A DNA stretch of 64,000 bases, taken from the NCBI GenBank assembly GCA_900642245.1, contig CAAAJI010000003.1:987207-1051206 (forward strand), written 5' to 3'. A program made the translations under genes and the position numbers. The stretch's first letter is position 1. Every line of letters begins with the position of its first letter. The notes beneath the pieces are model-generated. The model was not told the DNA's origin. It saw only the letters and a list, made by a program, of their open reading frames with translations, and made no database searches. Below are positions 43,379-54,857 of the stretch, piece after piece. Source of the stretch: Fragilaria radians (Eukaryota; Bacillariophyta; Fragilariophyceae; Fragilariales; Fragilariaceae).

Positions 43379-43669
43379 AAACCGATAAAGCTCGTCATTC
43401 TGAATCAATAAGGCTGAAACTCACTAGTATGACTCTATTGGTAGTTATTTATAGTGCCAAGCCTACTACACATCGATACCATAAGCAGTTGTAGAGATAA
43501 CTGCGTTTTCGTTAGGTAACGCTTTTTGTGCGAAAAACCGTGCTTTTCGTTGTTGTGATTGTATACTAAGCAGGAAAATCCTTAACTCACAGTAAGAAAT
43601 TAGATTTTTCTTGTCGATTTACGTTTAGTCTATTTACTAATCTTTTCTTTTCTACGGCTGATAAGGTGA
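43379..43669. other. Short spacer, nothing recognised
   Basis: About 290 bp between the transposase fragment and a small reading frame. No clear inverted repeat end was found. Confidence 0.35.
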
Positions 43670-43948
43670 ATGAGCATCGGCAATAAGTCAACGCAGAACT
43701 GGTGGATATCTCATATGATGGCCTTTGGCATGGGCATCGCCGTGGGGCACAATTGGAATTTGGATGAGTTGAACGCGTATCGATCATCCCATGAAACATG
43801 GTCGTCCAAAATTCGTCGTCAGGCGACTCGTGCTGCAATGGCTATAGCATCAATGGCAGCTGTAGTCATCATCCTTCGGATTAACATCAATCGCAATCAT
43901 CGTGTTATAACAGTGGACTTACCAGTATCCGAATCTTCGAAATCGTGA
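43670..43948 (+). CDS. Small putative membrane protein
   Basis: I do not recognise it. The frame starts at an ATG and encodes 92 residues: MSIGNKSTQNWWISHMMAFG, a moderately hydrophobic stretch to about residue 27, a basic loop, and then a convincing membrane helix (AAMAIASMAAVVIILRINI, about residues 55-73) flanked by Arg and Lys. It is preceded by a pyrimidine-rich leader (TTTTCTTTTCTAC). Composition is protein-like and has no obvious repeat origin, unlike its surroundings. It could be a real small gene of mitochondrial or ER membranes, or chance. No homologue comes to mind. Confidence 0.45.
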   Translation: MSIGNKSTQNWWISHMMAFGMGIAVGHNWNLDELNAYRSSHETWSSKIRRQATRAAMAIASMAAVVIILRININRNHRVITVDLPVSESSKS

Positions 43949-44998
43949 GAGTCATTGGTGTATTTACCAATAGCTTATGAAATGTCAAGCACTTGCCGGA
44001 CTACCATGTCAGTAAAGCATTGCGGTAATTGTACTAGAATTCAATATGAAATCGAAACATTTGTCTATTTCCATTCATACCCATAAAAAGTAAATGAATT
44101 GGTATCTTTCCAGAAGAGATTATACAGTGCTATAAATTGCAATCCCGAAGTGTTTCGAGATATGAAGAAGACGATGATTCGTAATTCATTATTTTATTGA
44201 AAAGCCTCAAATGAAGTGTTCCTAACTTCTATTACGAATCATCTGAAGTGAAGTCTCGAAGGCCGAAAGATTAGTGGAATCTGGATCATGGAATAGAACA
44301 GTTAGAAACGGTTTTGAGTAGCTCAAGGCAAATGGATTACAAACCGTAGAGGGTGAGTTTTATAGATTGAATCCAAAAGTTTAAGTTTGATTAATTGCCC
44401 ATGTATATGAGACTTATATTATAGAGCTAGTAATAAGCGCAGATTCGAACCTTTTGAAGTGATTGCCTAAGTATTGGTAATGAGTTGAAAAGATGAGTAA
44501 AAAAGTATGTTCCTCATGAAATGATTCCACCAGATTGTTGAGCTGCTAATCTGTAGTAATGCGAGAGATGTCGGGCATTTTCAATGCCACGGTAAGATTA
44601 ATCGATGGCCCAAATCACTTTGCCATGATCATTCAGAATTAATAAAGTCGGCCATAAGGGTGAATTCATGAACCCAACTGAAGATCTGATGTGAATTTGA
44701 AATTGAAATGGCTTTATGAGATCTAGGTACAAAAGAAGTACCCCAATTCCATCAGCATTAATTTTTCCAGAGGCCTCTTGATGCGTTAGAAACCATATCA
44801 CTCTTAGCCGTGCTTGACATTAAACCTGTAAACGTGGCTAGAAACCCAGTTCTATAAACAACTTGTTACAAATGTTAAGGATGGCCTCAATCGGGTTTTT
44901 GCTGGTCAACCACCTTATCAGATAATTCAATAATTCCGATACTCTATTCGTATACATTTGTTCCGCAAAGATAAACATTTTTATGACTCTCATCATTT
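43949..44998. other. Intergenic, nothing recognised
   Basis: About 1 kb before the gypsy gag relic. One minus-strand frame (44598-44801) has protein-like words but no clear relative. Confidence 0.35.
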
Positions 44999-45226
44999 TT
45001 ATGAGCTATTCAGTGTATAGCCCTCCTCATCTTCATCACTACTACTGTTTAAGTTAATTTCAGTAGTGAGGAGATATGCAACCTTCCAAATCTTGTCCTT
45101 TATAGTCTTATCAACTACGTTTTTCTGGTTAAATTTTTGGGACCAAAGCGCAAGACTTCTTCCTAAGAAGTGGCTCTTTCTGAATTTCAAAATTCCTTTT
45201 TTCTGCAGTTCAAATATAGCAATCAT
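44999..45226 (-). pseudogene. Ty3/gypsy gag C-terminal relic
   Basis: The minus-strand frame ends with KVAYLLTTEINLNSSSDEDEE, which corresponds to RKLESILSTETVNLTASSDDDDE in the gypsy gag at 60732. Upstream, FRKSHFLGRSLALWSQKFN matches the stretch that follows the zinc knuckle in the same family. Only about 75 codons remain. It lies about 350 bp from the 840-base gap, so the rest of the element may be in the missing sequence. Confidence 0.5.
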
Positions 45227-45578
45227 AGCAAAATTAGCCTGTTGTGATTTTTTGTTATACTGGTGTCACCGCTGAATCAAAGATTTCTTTTATTTTCCTA
45301 TTTTTTGTAAAATGTTTTTTATGAGCAAAATGTAGTTTAACCACTGTTGTTGCGCTAGATCTTCTCCAAACTCTCGAAGTGCTGAAATTTAGGCGCAGAG
45401 GTAAATCTTATTTTATAAATGTCAACACTTGTTGCCGCCATTGCTTAATGTAGGCTTTGGAGACTTGGCTTGATTTATTAATTCTGGATCAAATAATAAT
45501 GAGCCAACTCCTTAAGAGACTGTTTCAGGGAAAAATATCAAAAAGTGGTTGAGATAATTCAACCTTTCTAACACCTGT

Positions 45579-46418
45579 NNNNNNNNNNNNNNNNNNNNNN
45601 NNNNNNNNNNNNNNNNNNNNNNNNNNNNNNNNNNNNNNNNNNNNNNNNNNNNNNNNNNNNNNNNNNNNNNNNNNNNNNNNNNNNNNNNNNNNNNNNNNNN
45701 NNNNNNNNNNNNNNNNNNNNNNNNNNNNNNNNNNNNNNNNNNNNNNNNNNNNNNNNNNNNNNNNNNNNNNNNNNNNNNNNNNNNNNNNNNNNNNNNNNNN
45801 NNNNNNNNNNNNNNNNNNNNNNNNNNNNNNNNNNNNNNNNNNNNNNNNNNNNNNNNNNNNNNNNNNNNNNNNNNNNNNNNNNNNNNNNNNNNNNNNNNNN
45901 NNNNNNNNNNNNNNNNNNNNNNNNNNNNNNNNNNNNNNNNNNNNNNNNNNNNNNNNNNNNNNNNNNNNNNNNNNNNNNNNNNNNNNNNNNNNNNNNNNNN
46001 NNNNNNNNNNNNNNNNNNNNNNNNNNNNNNNNNNNNNNNNNNNNNNNNNNNNNNNNNNNNNNNNNNNNNNNNNNNNNNNNNNNNNNNNNNNNNNNNNNNN
46101 NNNNNNNNNNNNNNNNNNNNNNNNNNNNNNNNNNNNNNNNNNNNNNNNNNNNNNNNNNNNNNNNNNNNNNNNNNNNNNNNNNNNNNNNNNNNNNNNNNNN
46201 NNNNNNNNNNNNNNNNNNNNNNNNNNNNNNNNNNNNNNNNNNNNNNNNNNNNNNNNNNNNNNNNNNNNNNNNNNNNNNNNNNNNNNNNNNNNNNNNNNNN
46301 NNNNNNNNNNNNNNNNNNNNNNNNNNNNNNNNNNNNNNNNNNNNNNNNNNNNNNNNNNNNNNNNNNNNNNNNNNNNNNNNNNNNNNNNNNNNNNNNNNNN
46401 NNNNNNNNNNNNNNNNNN
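45579..46418. other. Assembly gap (840 N)
   Basis: Undetermined bases between the two GT60 copies. The non-round size suggests an estimated gap. Any reading frame crossing it is an artefact. Confidence 0.97.
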
Positions 46419-47988
46419 TAGCACAAATACCGCTTAAATAGCTTTCGGCACTCAGACAGCCCTTTTATGCATGTATTCTAAACCTACATCTCCAACTTCA
46501 CATTTCAAGAGACCGTCTCAATCGTATTGACAATTTAACTAAGTATAGAATGATCAATGCTTATAACCGTTTGACTCTTGAAATAAAGAATTATCCTTTT
46601 TGTTGACATAAAGGGTATTTCAGAGACACATGATTTATCTGTTAAATGATACATGCAGCATTGAACCCCATATTTCTATTGCTATTGATACTATCTTTTC
46701 AGAATATTGTGTTGCAAGTTCAGTATACATAGAATGAAACCAGCACTTCTAACCTAAAATAAATTATACTGTTTCATGTCATTAAAGGATTTGTTTTATC
46801 AAAGAATTTGGTAATAATTCTTTTCCACTTGTTTTTTAGTAGCCTACAATAGCTGAATGAACGAAGGTCTAATCATGTGAGCCATAATACAGACAGTTCC
46901 ACAGTTGAATGACTGGCTGCAGTAAAATCTTGAGAAAGTATGGTATACCTTAAGTGAATCGATATATGCAGTAAGTCGATATACACATAAAGATAGCCAA
47001 GTATCGCCTAAGGCCGATGAAAAAGGGCTGAAGAAGTTTTCAAATTTAGCGACGCGGAACGTCTTTATGTGGATATTAGAGCGTTTGTCATTGATAGAAA
47101 ATTTCATTTTTTCCAAGACCTGTTGGGATTTTAGGACTTGAGACTGAATCGAATAGAAAGGTCAAAATCCTTTGGATACAACAAATCGTCAAGGAGCCAA
47201 CACTGGAGACACGTTTACGTCCTCTGCGGTAACATTTGAAGCAAAAAGTAATACTTGACCTTATCAGATGTGGTTTTCATGTCTCACTCGGTTTTCTTTA
47301 CAAATAACTGCTCCTATTCTGCATCATGTGGCTTTGGCTCTTGGGCTTTATGAGAACCCCACGAGAAACTGATTTGAACAAGGCATCCTCCACTTTGGTG
47401 TGTTGCAGTGCAGAAAGTTGGCTTCTCCAGCTAGCCTAATTCCTTTCTCCACAAGAAATTAATTCTCTGTAATCAAATCAATAGTGATAAAATTGGCTGT
47501 ATGGGTTTGCTCTTCAGTAGCAAAATTCATAAATGAAGACAATTCTGTAGTTCAAGATTGTCTTAGTAGCTGCTGGTGTCTTCTAGATGACAGGCATCTT
47601 AATTAGCTCTGTAAGTGCTTTTCCAGTGTCACCTCATATTCCTTTCCAATGCAATCCCTAAAATTTACGTAGGGGTTCGAATACGAATTGGAGTGAATTG
47701 AAAACCGAAGATTCACCAATTGTCTGCTCAAGATGTGGTGCACATGATCATAACATAAGGACATGAGAGGTGACAGGGGTAGACGCCATTAATAAATTTA
47801 TCATATACTCATTCTACTCTGCCCTTTGTCCATTACGATTTTTTAAAATAGAAAAGATGTTCGATTTATGTTAATATTTTCAGTACTAGTATTTTTGTAA
47901 ATTGTTAAATGAAATTTTAGTTGCACTGGGTTAGTCGCTCTATCTCCACTTTAAATTTTTGACCCCCGACAGTCATCCGAAAGCAATA
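46419..47988. other. Gene-free stretch upstream of GT60 copy B
   Basis: About 1.6 kb without recognisable gene, repeat or RNA. The part next to 47989 probably contains the native GT60 promoter, since it is not shared with copy A. Confidence 0.4.
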
Positions 47989-49561
47989 ATGGCGATGAGA
48001 GAGAACGCACGACCTCTGGGAGAAGCAGCCTTCGTCGGTTTGTTGCTTAGTGGAGTCTTTGTTGTGGTGACTCTACTGTTCTTACTATGCTTCGCTGTGT
48101 CGAATCCAATGCATCTTCGGTCTGGAGGCGCAATAGTTTCAGTAGAACGTTTGGTCGAAGCCAAGGATTCTGAATTTACACTACGAGACAAAGTCATAGA
48201 CAATGGTTTACGAGGAAAACTGGGTAGTATTGATTCTATACAACCTCCTCCTGAGATATCTGAGGATGAAGATCTCGTTACTGTTGACGAAACCATTTCT
48301 ATTTTGGACGACTTCCTTCATAGCCTTCACAAAGGTCTGAGTGATGAGGCCAATGGAAGTCGAGACTTTCGCAAGTATCATCAAATATATCACGACCTTG
48401 CGGTAGAAAAACTTTACAATTATGACTTACGCTACTTCAAGCATATGCCAAGGCGTAGAGATGATGACTCTATTTATTTGTCAGTGGCATCTTATCGTGA
48501 TGAAAACTGTTTCAATACGCTAAAAAGAGCATACAAATATGCCACTAATCCGAATAAGCTCAATGTGGGCTTAGTTCAACAAAATTGTGTAGCAAACTGC
48601 ATGAGTGGTGTTCTGGTGGGTGGAAAAGTTGAGCCAGTACCACCTGATGATGACTGCTATCAACTGTTTTGTAGTTCAGAGATTGGAAAGCCTCATTGTG
48701 ATTCGGGGCGTGTTCGAGTACTGGCATGTCAATGAGACCGAATCTCTCGGGCCTTACACAGCGCGCTACTTTGCATCGAAACTTTGGGATGGTGAGTCGT
48801 GGTTCATGCAGATTGATTCTCATATGAGCTTTGCTCAAGGGTGGGATAGTGATTCAGTTACGATGCTATTACGAGCTCCATCCGATAAACCTATAATTTC
48901 GCATTATCCTCCGGAATGCGACGAAGTAAACTTTACCCGCGCTAGGCTCAAGCCTGCACCCCGCATTTGTGGGGCTATCTTCTCAGATTCCGACGTGGAA
49001 CACCAGATTGTGAGACTTGACGAATGCGATGTCTACGACAAAACACATTTGGATATTCCTCGATTTGCCCCTTTTGTAGCAGCAGGATATTTTGTGGCAC
49101 ATTCCGACTTCCTACGGGACGTTCCCTTTGATCCTTTCTTACCCTGGGTGTTTATGGGAGAGGAAATAATCATGTCGGCACGACTCTGGACATTTGGCTA
49201 CGATATATTTTCACCAACTCATTCCGTTGTTGGTCACATGTATGTGAGACGTCATAAACCTAAATACTGGGAATCTGTTTGGAGATTTTTGGGCGATGGC
49301 ATGGATGGTTTCATTGAAGAAATGGTAATTCATCGTCTGAAGTATCAACTTGGCTACATTGAATCTTCGCCAGATCTGGTTTGGCCCAGCAAGATCTTCT
49401 ATGGCTTGGAACAGTATACGATGGGAAACGTGAGGTCTGTGAAAGATTATATGGAAATGGTCGGGCTTGATCCCATCCAAAAAAAGGCCAATACCGCTGA
49501 ATGGTGCCAAAAAGGCCAACCCCCAGGATTTAACCAAGATAAGGCTTCCTTGTACAACTAA
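47989..49561 (+). CDS. GT60 Skp1-type GlcNAc transferase, copy B (one-base frameshift)
   Basis: Direct duplicate of the gene at 36992, offset 11003 bp. The ATG at 47989 gives MAMRENARPL. Membrane anchor, SYRDENC, QIDSHMSF and the remaining GT60 motifs are as in copy A. The same extra G separates the two frames (48723-48724; first-frame TGA at 48733-48735). The first ~990 bp of overlap are identical in both copies. After that, short diverged patches alternate with identical blocks, for example FSDSDVEHQIVRLDECDVYD against copy A's FSESNVEHQIVRLEECNVYD. Most changes are conservative and the downstream frame stays open to a terminal ...DKASLYN, about 523 residues when joined. Because this copy has its own upstream region, it is the likelier parental copy. 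Confidence 0.8.
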
Positions 49562-50924
49562 CTTAGAAGACTTCTCCAACACTTTGTGACATCTAAATAC
49601 CGGAATCCACTTCATCATCCTAAATATATAATTCTCAGTCTCGATTTCCAAATTCTTTTAATGTTGATTAGTGTCAGTCCATTCACTGAACCGCCCAAAA
49701 TGGAGGTGGAGAGTAGCGTTCGCAAAAATGACGAGGTTATTCCTGTATATTGGAGCCGCGAAAAAATGGTTCAGGATAACTCGAGACTTGAGAATCTTCA
49801 ATTTTGTTAGAACAATTTTAAATAAATTATGAAATATTTTTCAGCAATCGTCAAAAGAATGATGCATTTATAATCCATTCGATATGGAAGATCCAAACAC
49901 TGTAGCTTCGAAGAATTGAAAGGATTGTATTTTTCCCATTTTTTAATCGTTCAAGTTTTGATATCAAAGACTTTGCTTAGATTACATCCAATGCTAGATT
50001 TTGCTTAGGGATGAGTGAGAAAGCTAAAATTGATTTCCAAAGCAAATATAGACAAAAACCATGGCTTTGATAAGTGAATAAACTACTAACCTGAGATTTT
50101 TTTTCTTTCTTTCATTTGGTGATTAGAAAATGTGCACGAATCAACAAAGCAAACTGCTATTGAAGCCTTTTTAATCATTCTTCAACAAATATAGACGAAC
50201 AATTAGAGTTTTTGTTACATGTTCTTGAAGGCCAGTCAATCTCTATTTTGACGTCTCTAACTTTTGTTTGGCTGAATTTATTCTCATTGCTGCTTTAGTT
50301 CGCCGTTTTGTGGAAATCGGCATTTTGTCAGCTTCTCCATTGCTCTCATTTTTAACACAGATTTTGGGCAATGTCGCTCGTGCACTCACAAGACAGGCGA
50401 GTTACGTTACCTTTCACTGAAACGTCTTCTACTTGTGTGTCTCTATGTCATGTTTGCCATTAAAGAAATAATTGATTTGCCACCAGAATAATTGAAGTTA
50501 AGAATACTTGTAACTCTATAATGCAAACAAAGAGGATCACATTTCTTCCCGTTCTATAAAACCGTCATTTTTTGCGGTCCATGCCGTGACAAAAACTTGA
50601 GGTCGTGGAAGCAACCATGATAGTTGGACAGTTTTCACTTTCACCTTTTATCAGCTATTGAATGCGAGAATGCAGTACACCTAATTGTTTATGAAGTTGT
50701 CATGACATTTCAATTTTGACCCAAAGGGTTGCGGCGTGAAGACTTTTTTTATTATTTAGATGTTCTTAATCCATCAACCTTGGATGCACACAACACTTCA
50801 TATTGACAAATAGATTCTATGCCTAAATACCAGCTTCGAACCTTGTACATTGCTTGAATTACGACAAATCATCAATGCATGGGAAAGAGAAACGAGGCAT
50901 AGATTAGTTGTCTTGCCCTTTGGT
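49562..50924. other. Intergenic, nothing recognised
   Basis: About 1.4 kb, AT-rich, between GT60 copy B and the convergent LITAF gene. No coding or repeat signal recognised. Confidence 0.4.
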
Positions 50925-51428
50925 TCACACACGTTTTTTTCGGTTCCAAGGGTATTTTCGATATGCGATTCTGTAGTTGCAGCTCCGACAGTAATGTTCA
51001 GTGGATTTCATTTCCGGCACCACAAAAGGTAACCAGCATAATGGCCAAGCCACAAGATAAGAAACCAGAACTGTGCTCCAAGTAAAGGCAGTGACATGTT
51101 GCTCTACTCGAGTCCTGGTTTGCTGGCTACAATTTGGGCAGGTAGTAAGCACTGAGAATCTGGCGAAAGAGAGAGATAATGGGAAGAAAAATCGAAGCAT
51201 GAGGAATGAGGACAAACCTAGAAGTCGCCTCTTTCTTATAAACAAGACCTCAGTCATCTGCTTCACCATAATCAACGGAGAAAAAACGTACCTGCCGAAT
51301 CCATCTGGAGACGTTAGTGTTGCGACTGGAGCAGACGCCGTAATGGGAGGTCGGTAATCAGGATTCCTGGGAGGGACATGAGAATTCTCAAGCCGTACTG
51401 CCTGCGCAATCGGATATTTCTCTACCAT
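50925..51428 (-). CDS. LITAF-domain protein (endosomal zinc protein)
   Basis: Read as complement(join(50925..51159,51292..51428)), 123 residues, or 167 if the in-frame 132-nt intron is retained. The intron starts GTACGT and ends TTTCGCCAG; its length is a multiple of three, so the frame stays open across it. The LITAF domain has the first zinc pair TTCPNCSQQTRTRVEQHV, a short membrane-dipping hydrophobic segment (STVLVSYLVAWPLCWLPFVV), and the second pair HYCRSCNYRIAYRKYP, that is C-x2-C ... H-x-C-x2-C. A Pro-rich N-terminus is typical. LITAF/SIMPLE proteins sit on the cytosolic face of late endosomes and work with ESCRT. The hydrophobic residues before the knuckle in the unspliced frame come from the intron. 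Confidence 0.85.
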   Translation of the reverse strand: MVEKYPIAQAVRLENSHVPPRNPDYRPPITASAPVATLTSPDGFGRYVFSPLIMVKQMTEVLFIRKRRLLGLSSFLMLRFFFPLSLSFARFSVLTTCPNCSQQTRTRVEQHVTAFTWSTVLVSYLVAWPLCWLPFVVPEMKSTEHYCRSCNYRIAYRKYPWNRKKRV

Positions 51429-52539
51429 TTTTCATGAGATAACAGGCATCAAACGCACACTAGAGCGAAATAACGATGGAATTTACCTGAGTTAGTCATT
51501 TGCTCTTGATTTTGTTGAAACATTGATGCCTTGCAAAATGAGGTTGTGCTATGGACTGCTATCGCAAGAAAAAACTTACTCCCGTTTAAAAAAATTGTCA
51601 AACGTAAAATACTGATGTCGTCATTTTGACGACATCCATAACACACATTGGTCAGGATGTACTTGAGTTACAACTCTTAAAAAGTCAATGATCAAAAATT
51701 CATATTTTTATTCACTCATTACTTCTTCACCACGCTTTCAAAGAGACGACCACATTAACGGTCAACCAATTGATACAATCTGTAACTCCAAAAGTGTTGA
51801 CTCAAGGATAGAAGTCTTCTTACACCTAACATGAACCTATTAGAAAATGACACATCTATGCAAATAGCCAACCCTTGAGATGTGTTTCAAAATGTTGTGA
51901 ACTATGTTGTTACAGAGACATGCCTCAAGATCTCCCTAAAATGTGTTCTAGACGCGTCAAAGGCTATAAAATGAGACACACCTATAATTATTAGGAAGAA
52001 TAAATACAAATGAATAAAAATTGGAATTAGAACATTTCGTTCAGTATGATGATTAAACCACCGCCAATGATCAAGTATTGTTTCTTTCATAAAAAATCAA
52101 AGAGAGTAAAAAAACAAAGATAAGAAGAAAAAGGGGAGAAAAACACGAACATTACGCGAGCATCATTTGCGCAGTGCTTTCATCCCTGGAGTAGAAATTA
52201 GTTCTCATGTTTCTCGTAATTATGAAGTAGATAAAGACTGTGGCTGAAAAAAGTATCAACGCGATATACTAAAATGCATTAGATAGCTTCAAAAAGGTAT
52301 TCAAAAGCGATTTTGGTTAAATCCTAACTCAATTGAATAATGGTGCAGTAAATGCTACAAATTAATGTAAGGTAGTAACGTTACACTGACTAATCACAAT
52401 TTTAGGAAAACAATCTTCAAGAAATCATGTTTTTCTTATCCACTTATACTTTTCGCGACAAAATCTAGCAAACATCTATGAACATGTTAAATGTCCTCAA
52501 CCATTACTTTGCTTCCCTCAAGAGTCATTATAGTAGCTA
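51429..52539. other. Intergenic, nothing recognised
   Basis: About 1.1 kb including the LITAF promoter region. No further gene recognised. Confidence 0.4.
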
Positions 52540-53400
52540 GATCAAGATGAAATCACTGATATTTTAGATCAAGCTAAGATTGATATTTTAGATCAAGCTA
52601 AGATTGATATTCTAGATCAAGCTAAGATTGATATTTTAGATCAAGCTAAGGACAATAATAACCAAGTTATTTGTTAAAATAGGTATATCTAATGAGTATT
52701 GCGACCACAGCTGTTACTACTATGACAAAACAGCCTCCACAATGCTGCGATTGCGGAGCCATAACATTACTTTACCAGAGAAGCACTAGCTTTGAAGCTA
52801 TAAGAATTCCTTGGCTTTTGTTTTCGAAGATAGCAATTCTATTATATTATAATTTGTGGTAGCAAAATCACCTTGGCTACAATTGATGTACTGCTGAAAG
52901 AGCACGGCTTGTGACCTGTTAATCCCTTGAATTCAATTTAAAGGTACAAACAACTTGGTTTTTCAATGCGGGTGACTGTTCTGAGTTATCCACCATTTAT
53001 GACATGATAATTGTCAAAGACACACTCAGAGAATAATTGAGATTATAGTATAGACTCAATTCCAATGAAATACCGATTTATTGCGAGAAGACAGAAGTCT
53101 TTGATTATAGCCGAAAAAAGGAATATGGTTCTACTTAGATTCTAGATAAAGAATATAAACATTCAATCATATCTGAAGTCATCTAGTGACAAATGAAAGC
53201 CCCAATCCAGAGGAACAACATCAATGCTCCAAAAATACAAGTATCTCTTGATAGTTACATCGGGAATTCAATATTGAACCTAAATGCCCTTACCTTTACT
53301 GTTCCAGCATCAGTGGAGAAAAATGCAGAAAGGCTTTGACACAATGTGAAATACCATGCATCAAATTCTAGGTAATTTTCAGAGCAAATTTAATTTATGG
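52540..53400 (+). pseudogene. Ty3/gypsy gag-protease-pol relic
   Basis: Broken frames follow the same order as the gag-protease at 60732. DEITDILDQAK lies at about 52546 with tandem copies after it; a zinc-knuckle remnant with EYCDH is at about 52694; NSLAFVFEDSN at about 52808; the protease flap-type word STIYDMIIVKDTL at about 52987; and ILDKEYKHSIISEVI at about 53138, the linker before reverse transcriptase. NLNALTFTVPASVEKNAERL at about 53278 may correspond to the start of RT. Stops and frame changes are many. This copy is more decayed than the one at 60.7 kb. Confidence 0.55.
52558..52650 (+). repeat. 24-bp tandem repeat inside the gag relic
   Basis: Almost four units of GATATTTTAGATCAAGCTAA plus GATT, nearly identical. 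In the gag frame each unit reads DILDQAKI, a duplication of the gag word that occurs once in the related element at about 61335. Confidence 0.85.
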
Positions 53401-54857
53401 GATATTGGATTACCGACCAATATAATCAGCACGTACATAAAAGATTGAAGCCATCTTTATAGCTGGAATTTTCGCTTTGAGACGACAGCAGCCTTTCAGC
53501 TCACAGTGTGCCCTCTAAAAAAACTACTATCCTCAAATTATGTTCATTTTGATGCTTTGTATCTCTTTAAATCTTACATGAAGCTTTGTGCTCTGTCGTT
53601 AGGTTTTCTGTGTATAAACTACCACAATTTCATGTTCTAATTTGGCTCACCATTACATAGGAAGTTTGTAAATTTCAGACAATTCTAACGTGTTATTCAC
53701 ATACAGGGGAAACGATGCTCAACGTCACTCTATACGGTAGAAGATACTCAATATTATTTTACAACTACTTGGACAAGCTCTAAGTGCCCTTGCTTGATTA
53801 AGATTCATCAACTGATGGTGCCCTTCACCGGCAATCAAATTGGAGAATTTACCATTGGAATGCTGGTTCAAAATTGGCATGGATTGCACCAGTTTAACAG
53901 TTATCATGCAAAAGTTTTCAGACAAGCTCTTAATGATGATTTCAATTCCTCATGTTACAGAACGAATTGGTAATCTTTGTTGACAGCAGAACCAAATTTC
54001 TACGATACAAAAAAGTGTCTCGTTGCAGTCAAAGAGTACTTGTTTCTTAATCTCACAAGTTGTAATTGTTGTGCATACAGTTTCTCTATAACATTACTGC
54101 CTAGCATAATGTCCAAAATTAAGCATCAGAAGAACTACTTCTAGTACTCCCCCATTAGCCTATGATATTTTATATTCTCATAATTGATGCAATTCTAAAT
54201 TATAGCACTTTCAGAAACTATACAATAATGCAGATTCATCAGATCACAATAGAGTTCCTTTTAAAGAGCTTGTTGGGAAGAAAAAGTCTTTAAAACTGAT
54301 GCTTGTATTGGCAGCACTAGGTCACTTTCCAACTCTTTGTCAAATCTGAGAAGATTTGGCTACAGCATTTCGAAATAATGCCGCTGTCGAATCCGTTTTT
54401 CTATAATAGTACGGAAGAAGGATAATACAGAAAGTCGCTTACAGACTCCTTAATGGAATTAATTTTACACTCAAAAGAAGTATCAGTCACTAAAGAAATG
54501 GCGTTATCAACTATGCACATGAATAAGATATGATAACTGCTCAATTATTTTCAATAAAAGACTTCTTCTTTTCCTATTATCCATTATCCCCCCAATTAAT
54601 CTTTCGCGAAAGCTTGTAAGCAACGTTCGTTAACGCTTTGACAGAGGAGTACCAGAAACAAATGAACCCGATACTATACATACCGTTGCACTGTAGGGTA
54701 ACCGTTTTGTGTATTCCTACGGACCATGTTTCAAGGAAGTTCTAATTCAGATAAAAATTCAACGACTCAAAATAATTGCAGTGCCTGCTTCCCATCATTG
54801 GGCTCTATTCCAGCAAAAGCCAACACGGTGTTGATACAACATTAGAATTCACTTACC
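53401..54857. other. Gene-free stretch, probably decayed gypsy pol
   Basis: About 1.5 kb following the gypsy relic in the same orientation. No pol motif is certain. A stretch at about 54290-54400 has hAT-like words but is too weak to call. Confidence 0.35.

Noticed and set aside
44415..44520. GGTTCGAATCT tRNA B-box-like word on the minus strand
   Set aside because: No matching A box, acceptor stem or cloverleaf arms could be found around it.
44598..44801. Minus-strand frame with WPTLLILNDHG word
   Set aside because: Slight resemblance to retroelement words only; not enough to call.
45512..46426. Two long minus-strand reading frames across the N gap
   Set aside because: Almost all residues are undetermined; the frames exist only because N codons are not stops.
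54290..54420. hAT-like transposase C-terminus (HFPTLCQI and VESVFL words)
   Set aside because: Stops interrupt it and only two short words match, so it is not distinguishable from chance.
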